NCBI GenBank assembly: GCA_019635415.1
Contig: JAHBZN010000002.1
Location: forward strand, 992,001 to 1,056,000
Reading direction: 5' to 3'
Source of the DNA: Ramlibacter sp.
GTDB lineage: Bacteria; Pseudomonadota; Gammaproteobacteria; Burkholderiales; Burkholderiaceae_C
DNA length: 64,000 nucleotides
A model generated the notes under the pieces. The model had not been told where the DNA came from. It made no database searches and was given only the letters and a program-made list of their open reading frames with translations. A program made the translations under genes and the position numbers. Positions 37,225 to 48,068 of this stretch are shown here, one piece after another; position 1 is the stretch's first letter; each line of letters starts with the position of its first letter.

Positions 37225-38146
37225 TCGGCAGCGTGGCCAGGACCACGCCCACCAGCGCAAGGCCAAAGGCCAGGAGTTGCAGGGCACTCAGGCGCTCTCC
37301 GAGCACGAATATGCCGACAACCGCCGCCGACACCGGCAGCATCACGGTGAAGACGCCCCCTTGAGAGGCGGGAACGGACTTCAGGCCCGTCATCCACAGC
37401 CATACGGTCCAGACGCTGGCTGCCAGCGAATAGAACAGTAGCAGCAGCCAGATGCCCGTGGTCACCGTGCCAAAGTCGAAGTGCCATGCGGCGTACAGGC
37501 CAAACGGCGTGACCAGTGTGAAACCCCACAGGTTGATCAGTGCGGTGATGCGCCGGGGGCCCAGGGCTCCCGTGAGCTTCTTGCCGATCACCGCATACGA
37601 GGCCTCGCAAAGCACGGCACCGAAGACCAGCAGGTTGCCCAGCCAGGCGGTGCCCCCGTCAGGCACTGGCGAACCGTGGGTTCCATCCGGACGCGCAAGG
37701 CCCAGCAGGCCAATGCCCATTCCTGCACAGGCGACCGCGCCCCAAACACGGGCGCTGATGTGTTCGCGCAGGAACACCCAGCTCAGCAGCGCAACCACGG
37801 CAGGGATCGATGCCATGATCACCCCGGCCGATACGGCACTGGTGAGGCTGACGCCAAATAGCATGCAGATGGAAAACAGGAAATTCCCGAGAAACGATTC
37901 AAGGAAGACCAGGCGACGGGTCTGCCGGGTCATCGGGGGCTCGTCGGCGGGCTTGCGCAGCCAGTGCAGCATCGCAACGCCGCCAATGCCAAAGCGCAGC
38001 CACGCCAGCAGGAAAACCGGAATGGCCGCAGCCAGGGGCTTTGACAAGGCCACGTAGCTGCCCACCAGGGACATGCTGAGGGCCAGACAGCCGTAGGCGA
38101 CCGCGCGACGGGGGGATGCGTGATTCACTAGACTTGTTCTCTGCAT
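37202..38146 (-). CDS. EamA/RhaT family DMT transporter (2)
   Basis: This 314-residue protein has ten predicted membrane helices in two EamA repeats (SMSLVGSYVALSKPLAAAIPVFLLAWLRFGIG; VWTVWLWMTGLKSVPASQGGVFTVMLPVSAAVVG). Its substrate is unknown. It is divergent from the gamma-glutamylcyclotransferase gene and convergent with RraA, with a 23-base overlap. It is only distantly similar to EamA transporter 1. Confidence 0.9.
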   Translation of the reverse strand: MQRTSLVNHASPRRAVAYGCLALSMSLVGSYVALSKPLAAAIPVFLLAWLRFGIGGVAMLHWLRKPADEPPMTRQTRRLVFLESFLGNFLFSICMLFGVSLTSAVSAGVIMASIPAVVALLSWVFLREHISARVWGAVACAGMGIGLLGLARPDGTHGSPVPDGGTAWLGNLLVFGAVLCEASYAVIGKKLTGALGPRRITALINLWGFTLVTPFGLYAAWHFDFGTVTTGIWLLLLFYSLAASVWTVWLWMTGLKSVPASQGGVFTVMLPVSAAVVGIFVLGERLSALQLLAFGLALVGVVLATLPIRSVGPR

Positions 38147-38169
38147 ACGACTTGAAAAGGACGCTCATC

Positions 38170-38568
38170 ATGCCCGACGACACCGCTGCCCAGGCGCGGC
38201 ACGTCTTTGTTTACGGGACCCTGCGCCGGGGGGATGACAACGACATCACCCGTTTGTTGCCAGCGCCGCGCTGGGTGGGGAATGCGATGATCCCCGGCAC
38301 CATGTACCACTTCGGGCGCTATCCCGGCGTCACGCTCGGCGGAGCCTCCGAGGTGGTGGGCGAGGTCTACGAAATATCCGAGGAGCTGGAGCGGGTCCTT
38401 GACGAAATCGAGGAGGTGTATCCGCAGCAGACCAATGAGTACGCCAAGCGTTTCGTGGATGTGGACCTGCACGGGAAGCCTCTGAGATGCATCGTGTACG
38501 AGATCCATCCCGGGCGTGTGGCGGGACGACCGTGCATTGCCTCGGGAGACTGGGTCCGGGATCGTTGA
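38170..38568 (+). CDS. gamma-glutamylcyclotransferase family protein
   Basis: This 132-residue protein has the AIG2/GGCT fold, with the substrate loop VFVYGTLRRGDDN and the acidic region DEIEEVYPQ containing the candidate catalytic glutamate. Such proteins cyclise gamma-glutamylamines or related compounds to 5-oxoproline. AAGGA lies before the ATG at 38170; an in-frame start at 38116 would overlap the divergent transporter gene. Confidence 0.88.
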   Translation: MPDDTAAQARHVFVYGTLRRGDDNDITRLLPAPRWVGNAMIPGTMYHFGRYPGVTLGGASEVVGEVYEISEELERVLDEIEEVYPQQTNEYAKRFVDVDLHGKPLRCIVYEIHPGRVAGRPCIASGDWVRDR

Positions 38569-38582
38569 GTCGATTTCATTTT

Positions 38583-38672
38583 GTGAATTTCACATTTCTC
38601 TATGTGGAATATGGGTTTGCTGCGGCGCAAAAAATTTTCTCAATACAAGAAATAAATTTCCATATAGAGAAA
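38583..38672 (+). promoter_or_regulatory. AT-rich control region upstream of aceA with long inverted repeat
   Basis: TTTCTCTATGTGGAAT (38595-38610) and ATTTCCATATAGAGAAA (38656-38672) are near-perfect inverted copies about 45 bases apart. GTGAATTTCAC at 38583 is another near palindrome. The whole 38570-38760 stretch is AT-rich in a GC-rich genome. The arms look like operator sites for the glyoxylate-shunt regulator acting on isocitrate lyase; the regulator is not identified here. Confidence 0.6.
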
Positions 38673-38829
38673 AATAAATCGTAAGTCATTGATTTTATTG
38701 AAATTAAAAATATCTCTTATATAAGACATAAGAGCTTCACAAGGTCTTGTAGAAGACTTAAAGTCTCTCCATCGGCATCGAGCTTGCATCAGCCACCGCC
38801 GAACCGTTTAACCAACCTCGGAGAGAACC

Positions 38830-40155
<1,326 letters not shown>

Positions 40156-40201
40156 GGATTCAGCAGCCCCTTATCACCGGCCCCTCGGGGTCGGTCTGCA
40201 G

Positions 40202-40235
40202 ACCCTGTCTTTTGCGGAGGACAGGGTTTGCTGTT
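40202..40235 (+). terminator. hairpin after aceA, possible terminator
   Basis: ACCCTGTC (40202-40209) pairs with GACAGGGT (40220-40227) around a ten-base loop, followed by a mixed T/G stretch rather than a clean T-run. The position, 50 bases after aceA and before the small zinc-ribbon gene, fits transcript termination. Confidence 0.5.
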
Positions 40236-40288
40236 TGGGGCTTTCGGCGTAAAGTGGGGCTTCCCTTCGTACTTCCAGCGGAGCGTCA

Positions 40289-40483
40289 ATGAGTGCATCC
40301 AGCGAAAAAACCGGCGTCTTCGACGCCAGCCAACTCAATCAGAGCCGTTGCCCGGACTGCGCAGGCACCGGGGAGTTGCACATCGACAGCGAGAACATCA
40401 ACGAGAATTTTGAAGTCGAGAAGCAGACCGTCATCACGGGCTGTCCGCGCTGTGGCGGCACGGGTTACGTTCCGGCGGGTTAA
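40289..40483 (+). CDS. small zinc-ribbon protein with DnaJ-like CXXCXGXG motifs
   Basis: This 64-residue protein has two CxxCxGxG-type motifs (CPDCAGTGE at residues 21-29 and CPRCGGTGY at about 52-60) separated by an acidic stretch, forming one DnaJ-type zinc-binding unit without a J-domain. GGAG precedes the ATG. It could bind zinc or act as a small chaperone accessory; role unknown. The likely thrS promoter (TTAAAATAT) overlaps its stop codon. Confidence 0.75.
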   Translation: MSASSEKTGVFDASQLNQSRCPDCAGTGELHIDSENINENFEVEKQTVITGCPRCGGTGYVPAG

Positions 40484-40551
40484 AATATCGGAGCACCGGC
40501 CTGACGCAGGCCTGTACAAGACTGAACAAGAGCGAGAAAGGCGACCTGGTT

Positions 40552-40593
40552 ATGACACCGCGAACTACAACGGAAGGTTTTTCGGCCCTTTGA
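40552..40593 (+). CDS. thrS leader peptide, Thr-rich
   Basis: ATG ACA CCG CGA ACT ACA ACG ... TGA encodes MTPRTTTEGFSAL, with four Thr among 13 residues, three of them consecutive. An AAAGG lies about ten bases upstream. It is too short for ordinary gene finders. Its place before a terminator directly upstream of threonyl-tRNA synthetase is what makes it credible. Confidence 0.6.
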   Translation: MTPRTTTEGFSAL

Positions 40594-40637
40594 GGCCGTG
40601 TAGTCGCGTGCACTGAACGTTTCAGGTTTCCTCGAAC

Positions 40638-40670
40638 AAAGCGCGGCCAGTGACCGCGCTTTATTTTTTC
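40638..40670 (+). terminator. intrinsic terminator in the thrS leader
   Basis: AAAGCGCGG (40638-40646) pairs with CCGCGCTTT (40654-40662), loop CCAGTGA, followed by ATTTTTTC. Its position 19 bases before the thrS ATG makes little sense as a plain end of the upstream gene and fits an attenuator. Confidence 0.85.
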
Positions 40671-40688
40671 TGCTTTCCCATTCTGACC

Positions 40689-42614
40689 ATGCTTCACATC
40701 ACACTCCCCGATGGTTCCCGTCGCGAATTTCCCGGCCCCGTAACAGTGGCTGAAGTCGCCGCTTCGATTGGTTCGGGTCTGGCCAAGGCCGCCCTGGCAG
40801 GCAAGATTCCCTCCGGCGACGGCACAGGCTTCAAGGTGGTCGACACCAGCTTCACCATCACCCAAGACAGCCCGCTGTCCATCGTGACCGCCAAGGATGC
40901 TGACGGACTGGAAGTGATCCGCCACTCCACAGCCCACCTGCTGGCCTATGCGGTGAAGGAACTGTTTCCCGACGCGCAGGTCACGATCGGCCCGGTGATC
41001 GAAAACGGCTTCTACTACGACTTCTCGTACAAGCGTCCATTCACGCCGGAGGATCTGGCCGCCATCGAAAAGCGCATGTCCGAACTCGCCGCGAAGGACG
41101 AGCCCGTCACGCGCCGCGTGTTGCCGCGGGATGAGGCGGTGGCGTATTTCAAGGGCATCGGGGAGCACTACAAGGCCGAAATCATCGCGAGCATCCCGGT
41201 CAACGAGGACGTATCCCTGTACCGGGAGGGCAATTTCGAAGATCTGTGCCGTGGGCCTCATGTGCCCAGCACCGGCAAGCTGAAGTTCTTCAAGCTCATG
41301 AAGGTGGCCGGAGCCTACTGGCGTGGCGATCATCGCAACGAGATGCTGCAGCGCATCTACGGCACGGCCTGGGCGACGAAGGACGAGTTGCAGCAATACC
41401 TGACCATGCTGGAAGAGGCCGAGAAGCGCGATCACCGCAAGCTGGGCCGGGAACTGGACCTGTTCCACATCGATGAGCATTCCCCCGGCACGGTGTTCTG
41501 GCACCCCAAGGGCTGGACGGTGTGGCAGGGCGTGGAGCAGTACATGCGCGCGGTGTACCGGGACAATGGGTACCAGGAGGTGAAGGGGCCGCAAATCCTG
41601 GACCAGGGGCTGTGGGAAAAAACCGGCCATTGGGACAAGTACCGGGAGAACATGTTCACGACGGAGAGCGAGAAGCGCGACTACGCCTTGAAGCCCATGA
41701 ACTGCCCGGGGCACATCCTGATTTTCAACCAGGGCATCAAGAGCTACCGCGACCTCCCCTTGCGTTTTGGCGAGTTCGGCCAGTGCCACCGCAATGAGCC
41801 CACAGGCGGCCTGCACGGGATCATGCGCGTGCGCGCGTTCACCCAGGACGACGGTCACATCTTCTGTACCGAGGAGCAGATCCAGGAGGAGGTGAAATCA
41901 TTCACCAGCCTGCTGCAGAAGGTCTACAAGGACTTTGGCTTCACCAACATCATCTACAGGTTGTCCACGCGCCCTGAAAAACGCATTGGCTCGGAGGAGA
42001 GCTGGGACAAAGCCGAGCACGCGCTGGCGGAAGGCCTGCGCGCTTCGGGGTGCGAGTTCGAGTACCTGCCGGGCGAAGGCGCCTTCTACGGCCCCAAGAT
42101 CGAATACACCCTCAAGGACGCCCTCGGTCGCCCGTGGCAGTGTGGGACCATGCAGGTGGACCCGAACATGCCGGAGCGGTTGGGCGCCGAATTCGTGGGA
42201 GAGGACGGCGCGCGTCACCGGCCCATCATGCTGCACCGGGCCATTGTCGGCAGTCTGGAGCGTTTCATCGGCATCCTGATCGAACAGCATGCCGGAGCGC
42301 TGCCGGCGTGGCTTGCACCGGTGCAGGTCGCGGTGCTCAACATCACCGACGCGCAGGCCGAATACGCCCAAAACGTGGCCAAAACGCTGCAAAATCAAGG
42401 GCTTAGAGTGAGTCTGGACCTGCGTAACGAGAAAATTACGTATAAAATACGGGAGCATTCGTTGCAAAAGCTTCCTTATATCCTCGTCGTGGGTGACAAG
42501 GAAAGGGAGGCCAGTGCCGTCGCAGTGCGCGCCCGGGGCAACAAAGACCTCGGTGTGATGTCTCTTGATGCGTTCCTGGAGCGCGTGACCTCGGACATCG
42601 CTTCTAAAGCCTGA
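40689..42614 (+). CDS. thrS: threonyl-tRNA synthetase
   Basis: ThrRS charges tRNA-Thr in the cytoplasm. The 641-residue protein shows an N-terminal TGS domain ([20 protein letters not shown]), the HxxxH editing domain ([16 protein letters not shown]), the class II core with zinc cysteine in [10 protein letters not shown] and the [22 protein letters not shown] motif 2, and a C-terminal anticodon domain. The start at 40689 gives the usual N-terminus; an in-frame start at 40650 lies within the terminator. It is the first gene of the thrS-infC-rpmI-rplT-pheST operon. Confidence 0.98.
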   Translation: MLHITLPDGSRREFPGPVTVAEVAASIGSGLAKAALAGKIPSGDGTGFKVVDTSFTITQDSPLSIVTAKDADGLEVIRHSTAHLLAYAVKELFPDAQVTIGPVIENGFYYDFSYKRPFTPEDLAAIEKRMSELAAKDEPVTRRVLPRDEAVAYFKGIGEHYKAEIIASIPVNEDVSLYREGNFEDLCRGPHVPSTGKLKFFKLMKVAGAYWRGDHRNEMLQRIYGTAWATKDELQQYLTMLEEAEKRDHRKLGRELDLFHIDEHSPGTVFWHPKGWTVWQGVEQYMRAVYRDNGYQEVKGPQILDQGLWEKTGHWDKYRENMFTTESEKRDYALKPMNCPGHILIFNQGIKSYRDLPLRFGEFGQCHRNEPTGGLHGIMRVRAFTQDDGHIFCTEEQIQEEVKSFTSLLQKVYKDFGFTNIIYRLSTRPEKRIGSEESWDKAEHALAEGLRASGCEFEYLPGEGAFYGPKIEYTLKDALGRPWQCGTMQVDPNMPERLGAEFVGEDGARHRPIMLHRAIVGSLERFIGILIEQHAGALPAWLAPVQVAVLNITDAQAEYAQNVAKTLQNQGLRVSLDLRNEKITYKIREHSLQKLPYILVVGDKEREASAVAVRARGNKDLGVMSLDAFLERVTSDIASKA

Positions 42615-42626
42615 TTTGAGATCAAA

Positions 42627-42681
42627 ACATGCTTTAGCCCGCGTGGACAGGGCGGAACCCGCTACGCTTTTTGTAGCAAAC
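42627..42681 (-). repeat. dispersed TGCTA/TAGC repeat, copy E
   Basis: On the minus strand it reads TTTGCTACAAAAAGCGTAGC, then CCGCCCTGTCC and GCGGGCTAAAGC, following the general plan of the other copies. It occupies the thrS-infC gap and ends just before the infC ribosome-binding site. Confidence 0.5.
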
Positions 42682-42700
42682 ATGATGAAGGATCTGAACC

Positions 42701-43294
42701 ATCGCTACTGAATTTCGTGACCGTCGCCAACGCGAGGAACGCAAGCACCGCTTGAACCGTGAAATCATGGCCCCGGAGGTCCGTCTTTCGGGCCCGGACA
42801 ACGAGCCGCTGGGCATCGTGAGCCTGTCGGAAGCGTTGCGGATGGCTGGCGAGCTGGATGTTGATCTGGTTGAAATTGCGGCCACGGCAAATCCGCCGGT
42901 CTGCCGCTTGATGGACTACGGCAAGTTCAAGTACCAGGAGCAGAAGAAGGCGGCGGAAGCGAAAGCCAAGCAGACGGTGATTGAAATCAAGGAAGTCAAA
43001 TTCCGGCCGGGCACCGACGACGGTGACTACAACATCAAGATGCGCAATATCAGGCGCTTCCTGGCGGAAGGCGACAAATGCAAGATCACGCTGCGCTTTC
43101 GGGGGCGCGAGATCACGCATCAGGAAATCGGCATGGCGCTGCTCAACCGGATTCGCGATGAATTGGCGGATCAGATCGTGGTGGAGCAGTTCCCCAAGCT
43201 GGAAGGTCGGCAGATGATCATGATGATCGCGCCCGGCAAGAAAAAGCCGGCCGCAAAGCCGGCGCCTGAAGCTTCGCAAGCGGCTTCGGCATAG
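42701..43294 (+). CDS. infC: translation initiation factor IF-3 (ATC start codon)
   Basis: IF3 binds the 30S subunit, prevents premature 50S joining and rejects non-canonical start codons. Reading from ATC at 42701 gives 197 residues beginning (f)[21 protein letters not shown], the N-terminus conserved in betaproteobacteria, with AAGGA seven to eleven bases upstream. The first regular start codon (TTG 42752) would remove 17 conserved residues. Rare AUU/AUC-type starts in infC are the known basis for IF3 autoregulation. The central linker and C-domain ([18 protein letters not shown] [17 protein letters not shown]) are intact. Confidence 0.93.
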   Translation: MATEFRDRRQREERKHRLNREIMAPEVRLSGPDNEPLGIVSLSEALRMAGELDVDLVEIAATANPPVCRLMDYGKFKYQEQKKAAEAKAKQTVIEIKEVKFRPGTDDGDYNIKMRNIRRFLAEGDKCKITLRFRGREITHQEIGMALLNRIRDELADQIVVEQFPKLEGRQMIMMIAPGKKKPAAKPAPEASQAASA

Positions 43295-43435
43295 AAATCT
43301 GCGCTGCTCCAGGTTGGTCGCCCGGGGCGGCAATGAAAGGGAAGCGCTTGCGTTTCCCACAAGTGGCTCGGGGCCAACAAGCCCGCGAAACGACTTCGCG
43401 GCGCCTCACGAGCACAAACAAGAAGGAGCATTCAC

Positions 43436-43639
43436 ATGCCCAAAATGAAGACCAAGAGCAGCGCGAAGAAGCGTTTTCGCGTTCGTCCCGGTGGCACCGT
43501 CAAGCGCGGTCAAGCCTTCAAGCGTCACATCCTGACCAAGAAGACCACCAAGAACAAGCGCCACCTGCGCGGTGCCACGGCAGTTCATGAAACCAACATG
43601 GTTTCCATGGCCGCCATGATGCCCGGCATGGGCATTTGA
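43436..43639 (+). CDS. rpmI: 50S ribosomal protein L35
   Basis: This 67-residue basic protein starts [20 protein letters not shown] and contains [16 protein letters not shown], diagnostic of L35. It has an AAGGAG site upstream and is followed by rplT after 26 bases. The 141-base gap after infC contains hairpins such as GGGAAGCGC/GCGTTTCCC that may form a regulatory leader. Confidence 0.97.
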   Translation: MPKMKTKSSAKKRFRVRPGGTVKRGQAFKRHILTKKTTKNKRHLRGATAVHETNMVSMAAMMPGMGI

Positions 43640-43665
43640 TCAACTGACGAACAAGGAGAACACAC

Positions 43666-44025
43666 ATGCCTCGCGTCAAACGTGGTGTAACGGCACGCGC
43701 CCGTCACAAGAAAGTCCTGGCCCTGGCCAAAGGTTTCCGCGGCCGCCGCGGCAATGTCTTCCGCATCGCCAAAGAAGCGGTGATGAAGGCTGGGCAGTAT
43801 GCCTACCGTGACCGTCGCGCCAAGAAGCGCGTCTTCCGTCAGCTGTGGATTGCCCGTATCAATGCCGCCGCGCGTGAATGCGGCCTGACCTACAGCCAGT
43901 TCGCCAATGGCATCCGCAAGGCAGGTATCGAGATCGACCGCAAGGTGCTGGCCGATATCGCCGTGCATGACAAGGCCGCTTTTGCCGGTATCGTGGAGCA
44001 GGTCAAGGCCAAGCTGGCTGCTTGA
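43666..44025 (+). CDS. rplT: 50S ribosomal protein L20
   Basis: This 119-residue protein starts [33 protein letters not shown] and has the family's full length, ending in the globular domain that binds 23S rRNA and, in E. coli, its own mRNA. AAGGAG precedes the start. It lies in the conserved infC-rpmI-rplT order. Confidence 0.98.
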   Translation: MPRVKRGVTARARHKKVLALAKGFRGRRGNVFRIAKEAVMKAGQYAYRDRRAKKRVFRQLWIARINAAARECGLTYSQFANGIRKAGIEIDRKVLADIAVHDKAAFAGIVEQVKAKLAA

Positions 44026-44037
44026 TATTCACGAAGG

Positions 44038-44107
44038 CTGCTATCGTTCTGATAGCGGCTCGCGCAATAGAGACAGGGGCTAGCGCTTGAAAAGGCACTA
44101 GCCCTTG
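44038..44107 (+). repeat. dispersed TGCTA/TAGC repeat, copy F
   Basis: GCTGCTATCGTTCTGATAGC forms a hairpin, and GGGCTAG...CTAGCCC (44078-44104) forms a second stem. The arrangement matches the other repeat copies. It fills the rplT-pheS gap. No Phe-rich leader peptide is visible here. Confidence 0.55.
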
Positions 44108-44125
44108 TTCATTTTGAAGAGATCT

Positions 44126-45163
44126 ATGAACGAGCTGGATTCCATTGTCGCCAACGCGCTCCAGAGCTTCGGCAATGCCAATACGCCCAACGACCTTGAG
44201 AACGCCAAGGCGCAATTCCTGGGCAAGTCAGGGCGATTGACCGAGCTGATGAAAGGCCTGGCGAGCCTGAGCGTCGAAGACAAGAAGTTGCGCGGCGCAG
44301 CCATCAATACGGCCAAGCAGGCCATCGAAGCCGCGCTCAATGCGCGTCGGCAGGCGCTGGCTGACGCGGAGCTCGAGGTTCAGCTGAAAGCCGAGGCGCT
44401 CGACGTGTCCCTGCCTGGCCGGCGGCGCGGAGGTGGGGGGCTTCATCCGGTGTCGCTGACGCTCGAGCGGATCGAGGGAATCTTCGGCTCCATGGGGTTC
44501 GAGGTGGCGCAGGGGCCTGAAATCGAGACCGACTGGTTCAATTTCACGGCCCTGAACACACCCGAGGACCACCCCGCGCGCTCGATGCACGACACGTTCT
44601 ACGTCGAAGGCGGATACCTGTTGCGGACGCACACCAGCCCCATGCAGATCCGCCACGCCGTGCAGCATGTCAAGAAATACCGCGCGCGCATCGATGCCGG
44701 GCAGTCCATGCCGGAAATTCGTGTGATCGCGCCGGGGCGGACGTACCGGGTTGACAGCGATGCCACGCATTCGCCCATGTTCCACCAGTGCGAAGGCTTG
44801 TGGATCGGGGAGGACGTGAGCTTCAAGGACCTCAAGGTGGTCTTCACCGACTTCTGCCGCACGTTCTTCGAGAGTGACGATCTCGTGCTGCGCTTCCGGC
44901 CCAGCTTTTTCCCATTCACCGAGCCGAGCGCCGAAATCGACATCCAGTTCCAGGACGGCCCTCTTGCCGGGCGATGGCTGGAAGTGGCGGGCTCCGGTCA
45001 AGTTCATCCCAACGTGGTGCGCAACATGGGGCTTGATCCGGAGAAGTACATCGGGTTTGCCTTCGGCATGGGCCCGGACCGCCTGACCATGCTGCGCTAT
45101 GGCGTCAATGATTTGCGCCTGTTCTTTGATGGCGATGTCCGCTTCCTGAGTCAGTTCCAGTAA
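44126..45163 (+). CDS. pheS: phenylalanyl-tRNA synthetase alpha subunit
   Basis: PheS is the catalytic subunit of the alpha2-beta2 PheRS. This 345-residue protein has the N-terminal coiled coil, then class II motifs ([71 protein letters not shown]). ATG 44126 was chosen over 44105, which lacks a ribosome-binding site and adds residues absent from the family. It is followed by pheT after 20 bases. Confidence 0.98.
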   Translation: MNELDSIVANALQSFGNANTPNDLENAKAQFLGKSGRLTELMKGLASLSVEDKKLRGAAINTAKQAIEAALNARRQALADAELEVQLKAEALDVSLPGRRRGGGGLHPVSLTLERIEGIFGSMGFEVAQGPEIETDWFNFTALNTPEDHPARSMHDTFYVEGGYLLRTHTSPMQIRHAVQHVKKYRARIDAGQSMPEIRVIAPGRTYRVDSDATHSPMFHQCEGLWIGEDVSFKDLKVVFTDFCRTFFESDDLVLRFRPSFFPFTEPSAEIDIQFQDGPLAGRWLEVAGSGQVHPNVVRNMGLDPEKYIGFAFGMGPDRLTMLRYGVNDLRLFFDGDVRFLSQFQ

Positions 45164-45183
45164 ACCGTAACGAGAACAAGAAC

Positions 45184-47601
45184 ATGCAATTTCCGGAATC
45201 CTGGCTGCGCGAATTCTGCAACCCGCCGATTTCCACCACCGAGCTGGCCGAGACGCTGACAATGGCCGGCCTCGAGGTGGAAGAACTCAAGCCCGTGGCC
45301 CCGCCCTTCACCAGGATTGTGGTGGGGGAGATCAAGGAGGCTGTCCAGCACCCCAACGCCGACCGCCTGCGCGTGTGCCAGGTGGACGTGGGGCAGGGGG
45401 GGCTGCTGAACATCGTTTGCGGCGCTCCCAATGCACGAGTGGGCATCAAGGTGCCTTGTGCGCTCGTGGGCGCCGAGTTGCCGCCGGGGCCGGATGGCAA
45501 ACCATTCACCATCAAGACCGGCAAGCTGCGCGGCGTGGAGAGCCAGGGCATGCTGTGCTCCGCACAGGAGTTGCAGCTTTCCGATGACCACGGGGGCCTG
45601 CTGGAGTTGGCCCCAGACGCTCCGGTGGGGCAGGATATCCGTGACCACCTGAGGCTTGACGACACGCTCTTCACCCTCAAGCTCACACCCAACCTCGCGC
45701 ACTGCCTCAGCGTCTTCGGCATCGCGCGGGAGGTGTCGGCCCTTACGGGCACGCCCTTGATCGAGCCTGCCATTTCGGCCGTTGCACCCGTGCATGCCGA
45801 CACGCTACCTGTCAGGATCAGCGCGCCAGACCTGTGCGGCCGTTTTTCAGGGCGCGTTGTGCGCGGCGTGAATACACGGGCGGTCACCCCGGCATGGATG
45901 GTGGACCGGCTGGCGCGCTGTGGTCAGCGCAGCGTTGCACCGCTGGTGGATATCTCCAACTATGTGATGTTCGAGCTGGGGCGGCCAAGCCACATTTTCG
46001 ACCTGGACAAGATCCACGGGGGTCTGGACGTGCGTTGGGGCAAGGCCGGCGAGCAACTCGAACTGCTCAATGGCAACACGATCACGGTGGATGAAAACGT
46101 CGGCGTGATTGCCGATGACCAGCAGGTGGAGTCGCTGGCCGGGATCATGGGGGGGCAGTCCACCGCCGTATCCGATGACACCCGCAATGTCTACGTTGAA
46201 GCCGCTTTCTGGTGGCCCAAGGCCGTGGCAGGGCGTTCGCGCCGCTACAACTTCTCGACCGATGCCGGCCACCGTTTCGAGCGTGGCGTGGATCCCAGCC
46301 AGACGGTGGAGCACATCGAGCGCATCACCCAGCTGATTCTTGACATCTGCGGAGGCGAGCCCGGTCCGATGGACGATGCGCTTGTCAACGTGCCGGTGGC
46401 GCGGCCGGTGTCGCTGCGGGTTGCGCGAGCGGTGAAAGTGATCGGGATGCCGTTGACCCAGGCGCAGTGCTCCCAGGCCCTGCAACGCCTGGGACTGCCC
46501 GTGGCCGAAGGGGATGGGGTTCTGACCGTCACTCCCCCGGCCTACCGGTTCGACCTGCAGATTGAGGAAGACCTGATCGAGGAAGTGGCCCGCATGGTGG
46601 GCTACAACAACCTGCCCACCACGCCTCCGCGCGCGCCCATCACTGCCAAGGTCCGACCGGAAGGGCGGCGCAGTCCGCATGCTGTACGCCGCGCACTTGC
46701 CGCGCTGGGCTACCAGGAGACGATCAATTTCAGCTTTGTCGAGGAGCGCTGGGAGCGTGAACTCGCGGGTAATACCGATCCGATCCGGTTGCTCAATCCG
46801 ATCGCGAGCCAGATGAGCGTGATGCGTTCGAGTCTGATGGGCTCGCTGATCCAGGCTCTCAAATTCAACCTGGACCGCAAGGCGGAACGGGTTCGGGTGT
46901 TCGAGCTGGGCCGTGTGTTCCTGCGTGATCCCTCGAGCCAGAATACGGACACCACGGTGGCCGGGTTCCATCAACCCATGCACGTAGCCGGGCTGGCCTA
47001 CGGGTCCCGGGCACCACTGCAATGGGGACTCAAGGAAGAGGCGACCGACTTTTTCGATGCCAAGGGCGACCTGGAGTCCTTGTTGGCGCCACTGCAACCT
47101 TCGTTTGAGGCGGCTGATCACCCGGCGCTGCATCCGGGCCGCAGTGCGCGCGTTCTGGTGGCGGGCCAGCCCGTGGGCCACATCGGCGAGCTTCATCCCA
47201 AATGGCGGCAGAGCTATGACCTCGTGCATGCCCCTGTGCTGTTCGAACTGGCGCTGGACGCGGTACTCGATACCGGTATCCCCCGTTTTGAACCGGTGGC
47301 GCGTCGCCAGTCGGTGACCCGTGACATTGCCGTGATCGTGCCGGAGAAGGTGACGCATGCAGCCCTCATGGCGGCGATTCACCCGGCGGACCGCGGCGGC
47401 CTGTTGCGACACGCCGTTCTGTTCGATGTCTACCGTCCGAAACAGGCGGGTGCGGGTTTGCGCGAAGGGGAAAAGAGCCTGGCCGTGCGCTTGACGCTCC
47501 ATGACGATGACGCGACACTGACCGACGATCAGATCGATGCAGCGGTTCAGGCTGTGGTGGAGCGGCTGTCGGGCCAGCTGGGTGCGCGTTTGCGGGCCTG
47601 A
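45184..47601 (+). CDS. pheT: phenylalanyl-tRNA synthetase beta subunit
   Basis: This 805-residue beta subunit has the family's domain order: N-terminal tRNA-binding domain (residues 40-150), B3/B4 editing region, B5 (about 400-475), catalytic-like core and C-terminal FDX-ACB anticodon domain ([17 protein letters not shown] near 705). Its length is normal, and no frameshift or unusual codon use is apparent. Confidence 0.97.
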   Translation: MQFPESWLREFCNPPISTTELAETLTMAGLEVEELKPVAPPFTRIVVGEIKEAVQHPNADRLRVCQVDVGQGGLLNIVCGAPNARVGIKVPCALVGAELPPGPDGKPFTIKTGKLRGVESQGMLCSAQELQLSDDHGGLLELAPDAPVGQDIRDHLRLDDTLFTLKLTPNLAHCLSVFGIAREVSALTGTPLIEPAISAVAPVHADTLPVRISAPDLCGRFSGRVVRGVNTRAVTPAWMVDRLARCGQRSVAPLVDISNYVMFELGRPSHIFDLDKIHGGLDVRWGKAGEQLELLNGNTITVDENVGVIADDQQVESLAGIMGGQSTAVSDDTRNVYVEAAFWWPKAVAGRSRRYNFSTDAGHRFERGVDPSQTVEHIERITQLILDICGGEPGPMDDALVNVPVARPVSLRVARAVKVIGMPLTQAQCSQALQRLGLPVAEGDGVLTVTPPAYRFDLQIEEDLIEEVARMVGYNNLPTTPPRAPITAKVRPEGRRSPHAVRRALAALGYQETINFSFVEERWERELAGNTDPIRLLNPIASQMSVMRSSLMGSLIQALKFNLDRKAERVRVFELGRVFLRDPSSQNTDTTVAGFHQPMHVAGLAYGSRAPLQWGLKEEATDFFDAKGDLESLLAPLQPSFEAADHPALHPGRSARVLVAGQPVGHIGELHPKWRQSYDLVHAPVLFELALDAVLDTGIPRFEPVARRQSVTRDIAVIVPEKVTHAALMAAIHPADRGGLLRHAVLFDVYRPKQAGAGLREGEKSLAVRLTLHDDDATLTDDQIDAAVQAVVERLSGQLGARLRA

Positions 47602-47639
47602 GGTCACCTGACGTCAGAAAAACAAGAATGGAGAATCCC

Positions 47640-47969
47640 ATGGAATTTGCGGTCGAAAGTCTGGAAACCCCCGCACTCACGAAGGCCCAGCTGGCAGAAC
47701 TGCTGTTTGAGCAGATCGGGCTCAACAAGCGGGAGTCCAAGGACATGATTGACGCCTTCTTTGACCTGATCGCCGACAGCCTTGTTGACGGTGCTGACGT
47801 GAAGATTTCAGGATTTGGCAATTTCCAGATCCGGACCAAAGCTCCGCGACCGGGGCGCAATCCGCGCACGGGTGAAGCCATTCCGATCCGGGCGCGCCGC
47901 GTGGTGACTTTCCATGCCAGCCACAAGCTCAAGGAACAGATCCAGGGCGACAGCACGGCTGATTCGTGA
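47640..47969 (+). CDS. ihfA: integration host factor alpha subunit
   Basis: IHF-alpha pairs with IHF-beta to bend DNA sharply at specific sites. The 109-residue protein has [52 protein letters not shown] (the DNA-intercalating arm with proline) and the C-terminal helix. GGAG eight bases upstream favours ATG 47640; an in-frame ATG at 47628 would add four residues. It follows pheT by 38 bases, as in many proteobacteria. Confidence 0.96.
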   Translation: MEFAVESLETPALTKAQLAELLFEQIGLNKRESKDMIDAFFDLIADSLVDGADVKISGFGNFQIRTKAPRPGRNPRTGEAIPIRARRVVTFHASHKLKEQIQGDSTADS

Positions 47970-48068
47970 CCTGGCGCCACAAATAGCACGGTGGGGGCAC
48001 GCGATCCTTTGCACGCAGGGCTTTCTTAGAGTAACCTAGGAGCTTTCTCTTGTACAACATTGATTTCA

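Larger units (their letters stand above)
40484..40671 (+). promoter_or_regulatory. thrS leader with candidate Thr-codon transcription attenuator
   Basis: The leader contains a 13-codon Thr-rich peptide (40552-40593) and, just before thrS, a strong terminator (40638-40670). Segment CGCGAACTAC (40559-40568), overlapping the Thr codons, can pair with GTAGTCGCG (40600-40608). CGCGTGCACTG (40605-40615) can alternatively pair with CAGTGACCGCG (40648-40658), which takes the terminator's 3' arm. Ribosome stalling on Thr codons would therefore favour read-through into thrS. Pairings were found by eye. Confidence 0.65.

Noticed and set aside
44038..44125. Phe-leader attenuator before pheS
   Set aside because: The stem-loops belong to a dispersed repeat copy, and no short Phe-rich reading frame or T-run terminator is visible.
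45847..47607. 586-codon open frame on the minus strand
   Set aside because: Antisense to pheT; no family pattern, no ribosome-binding site and typical shadow composition.
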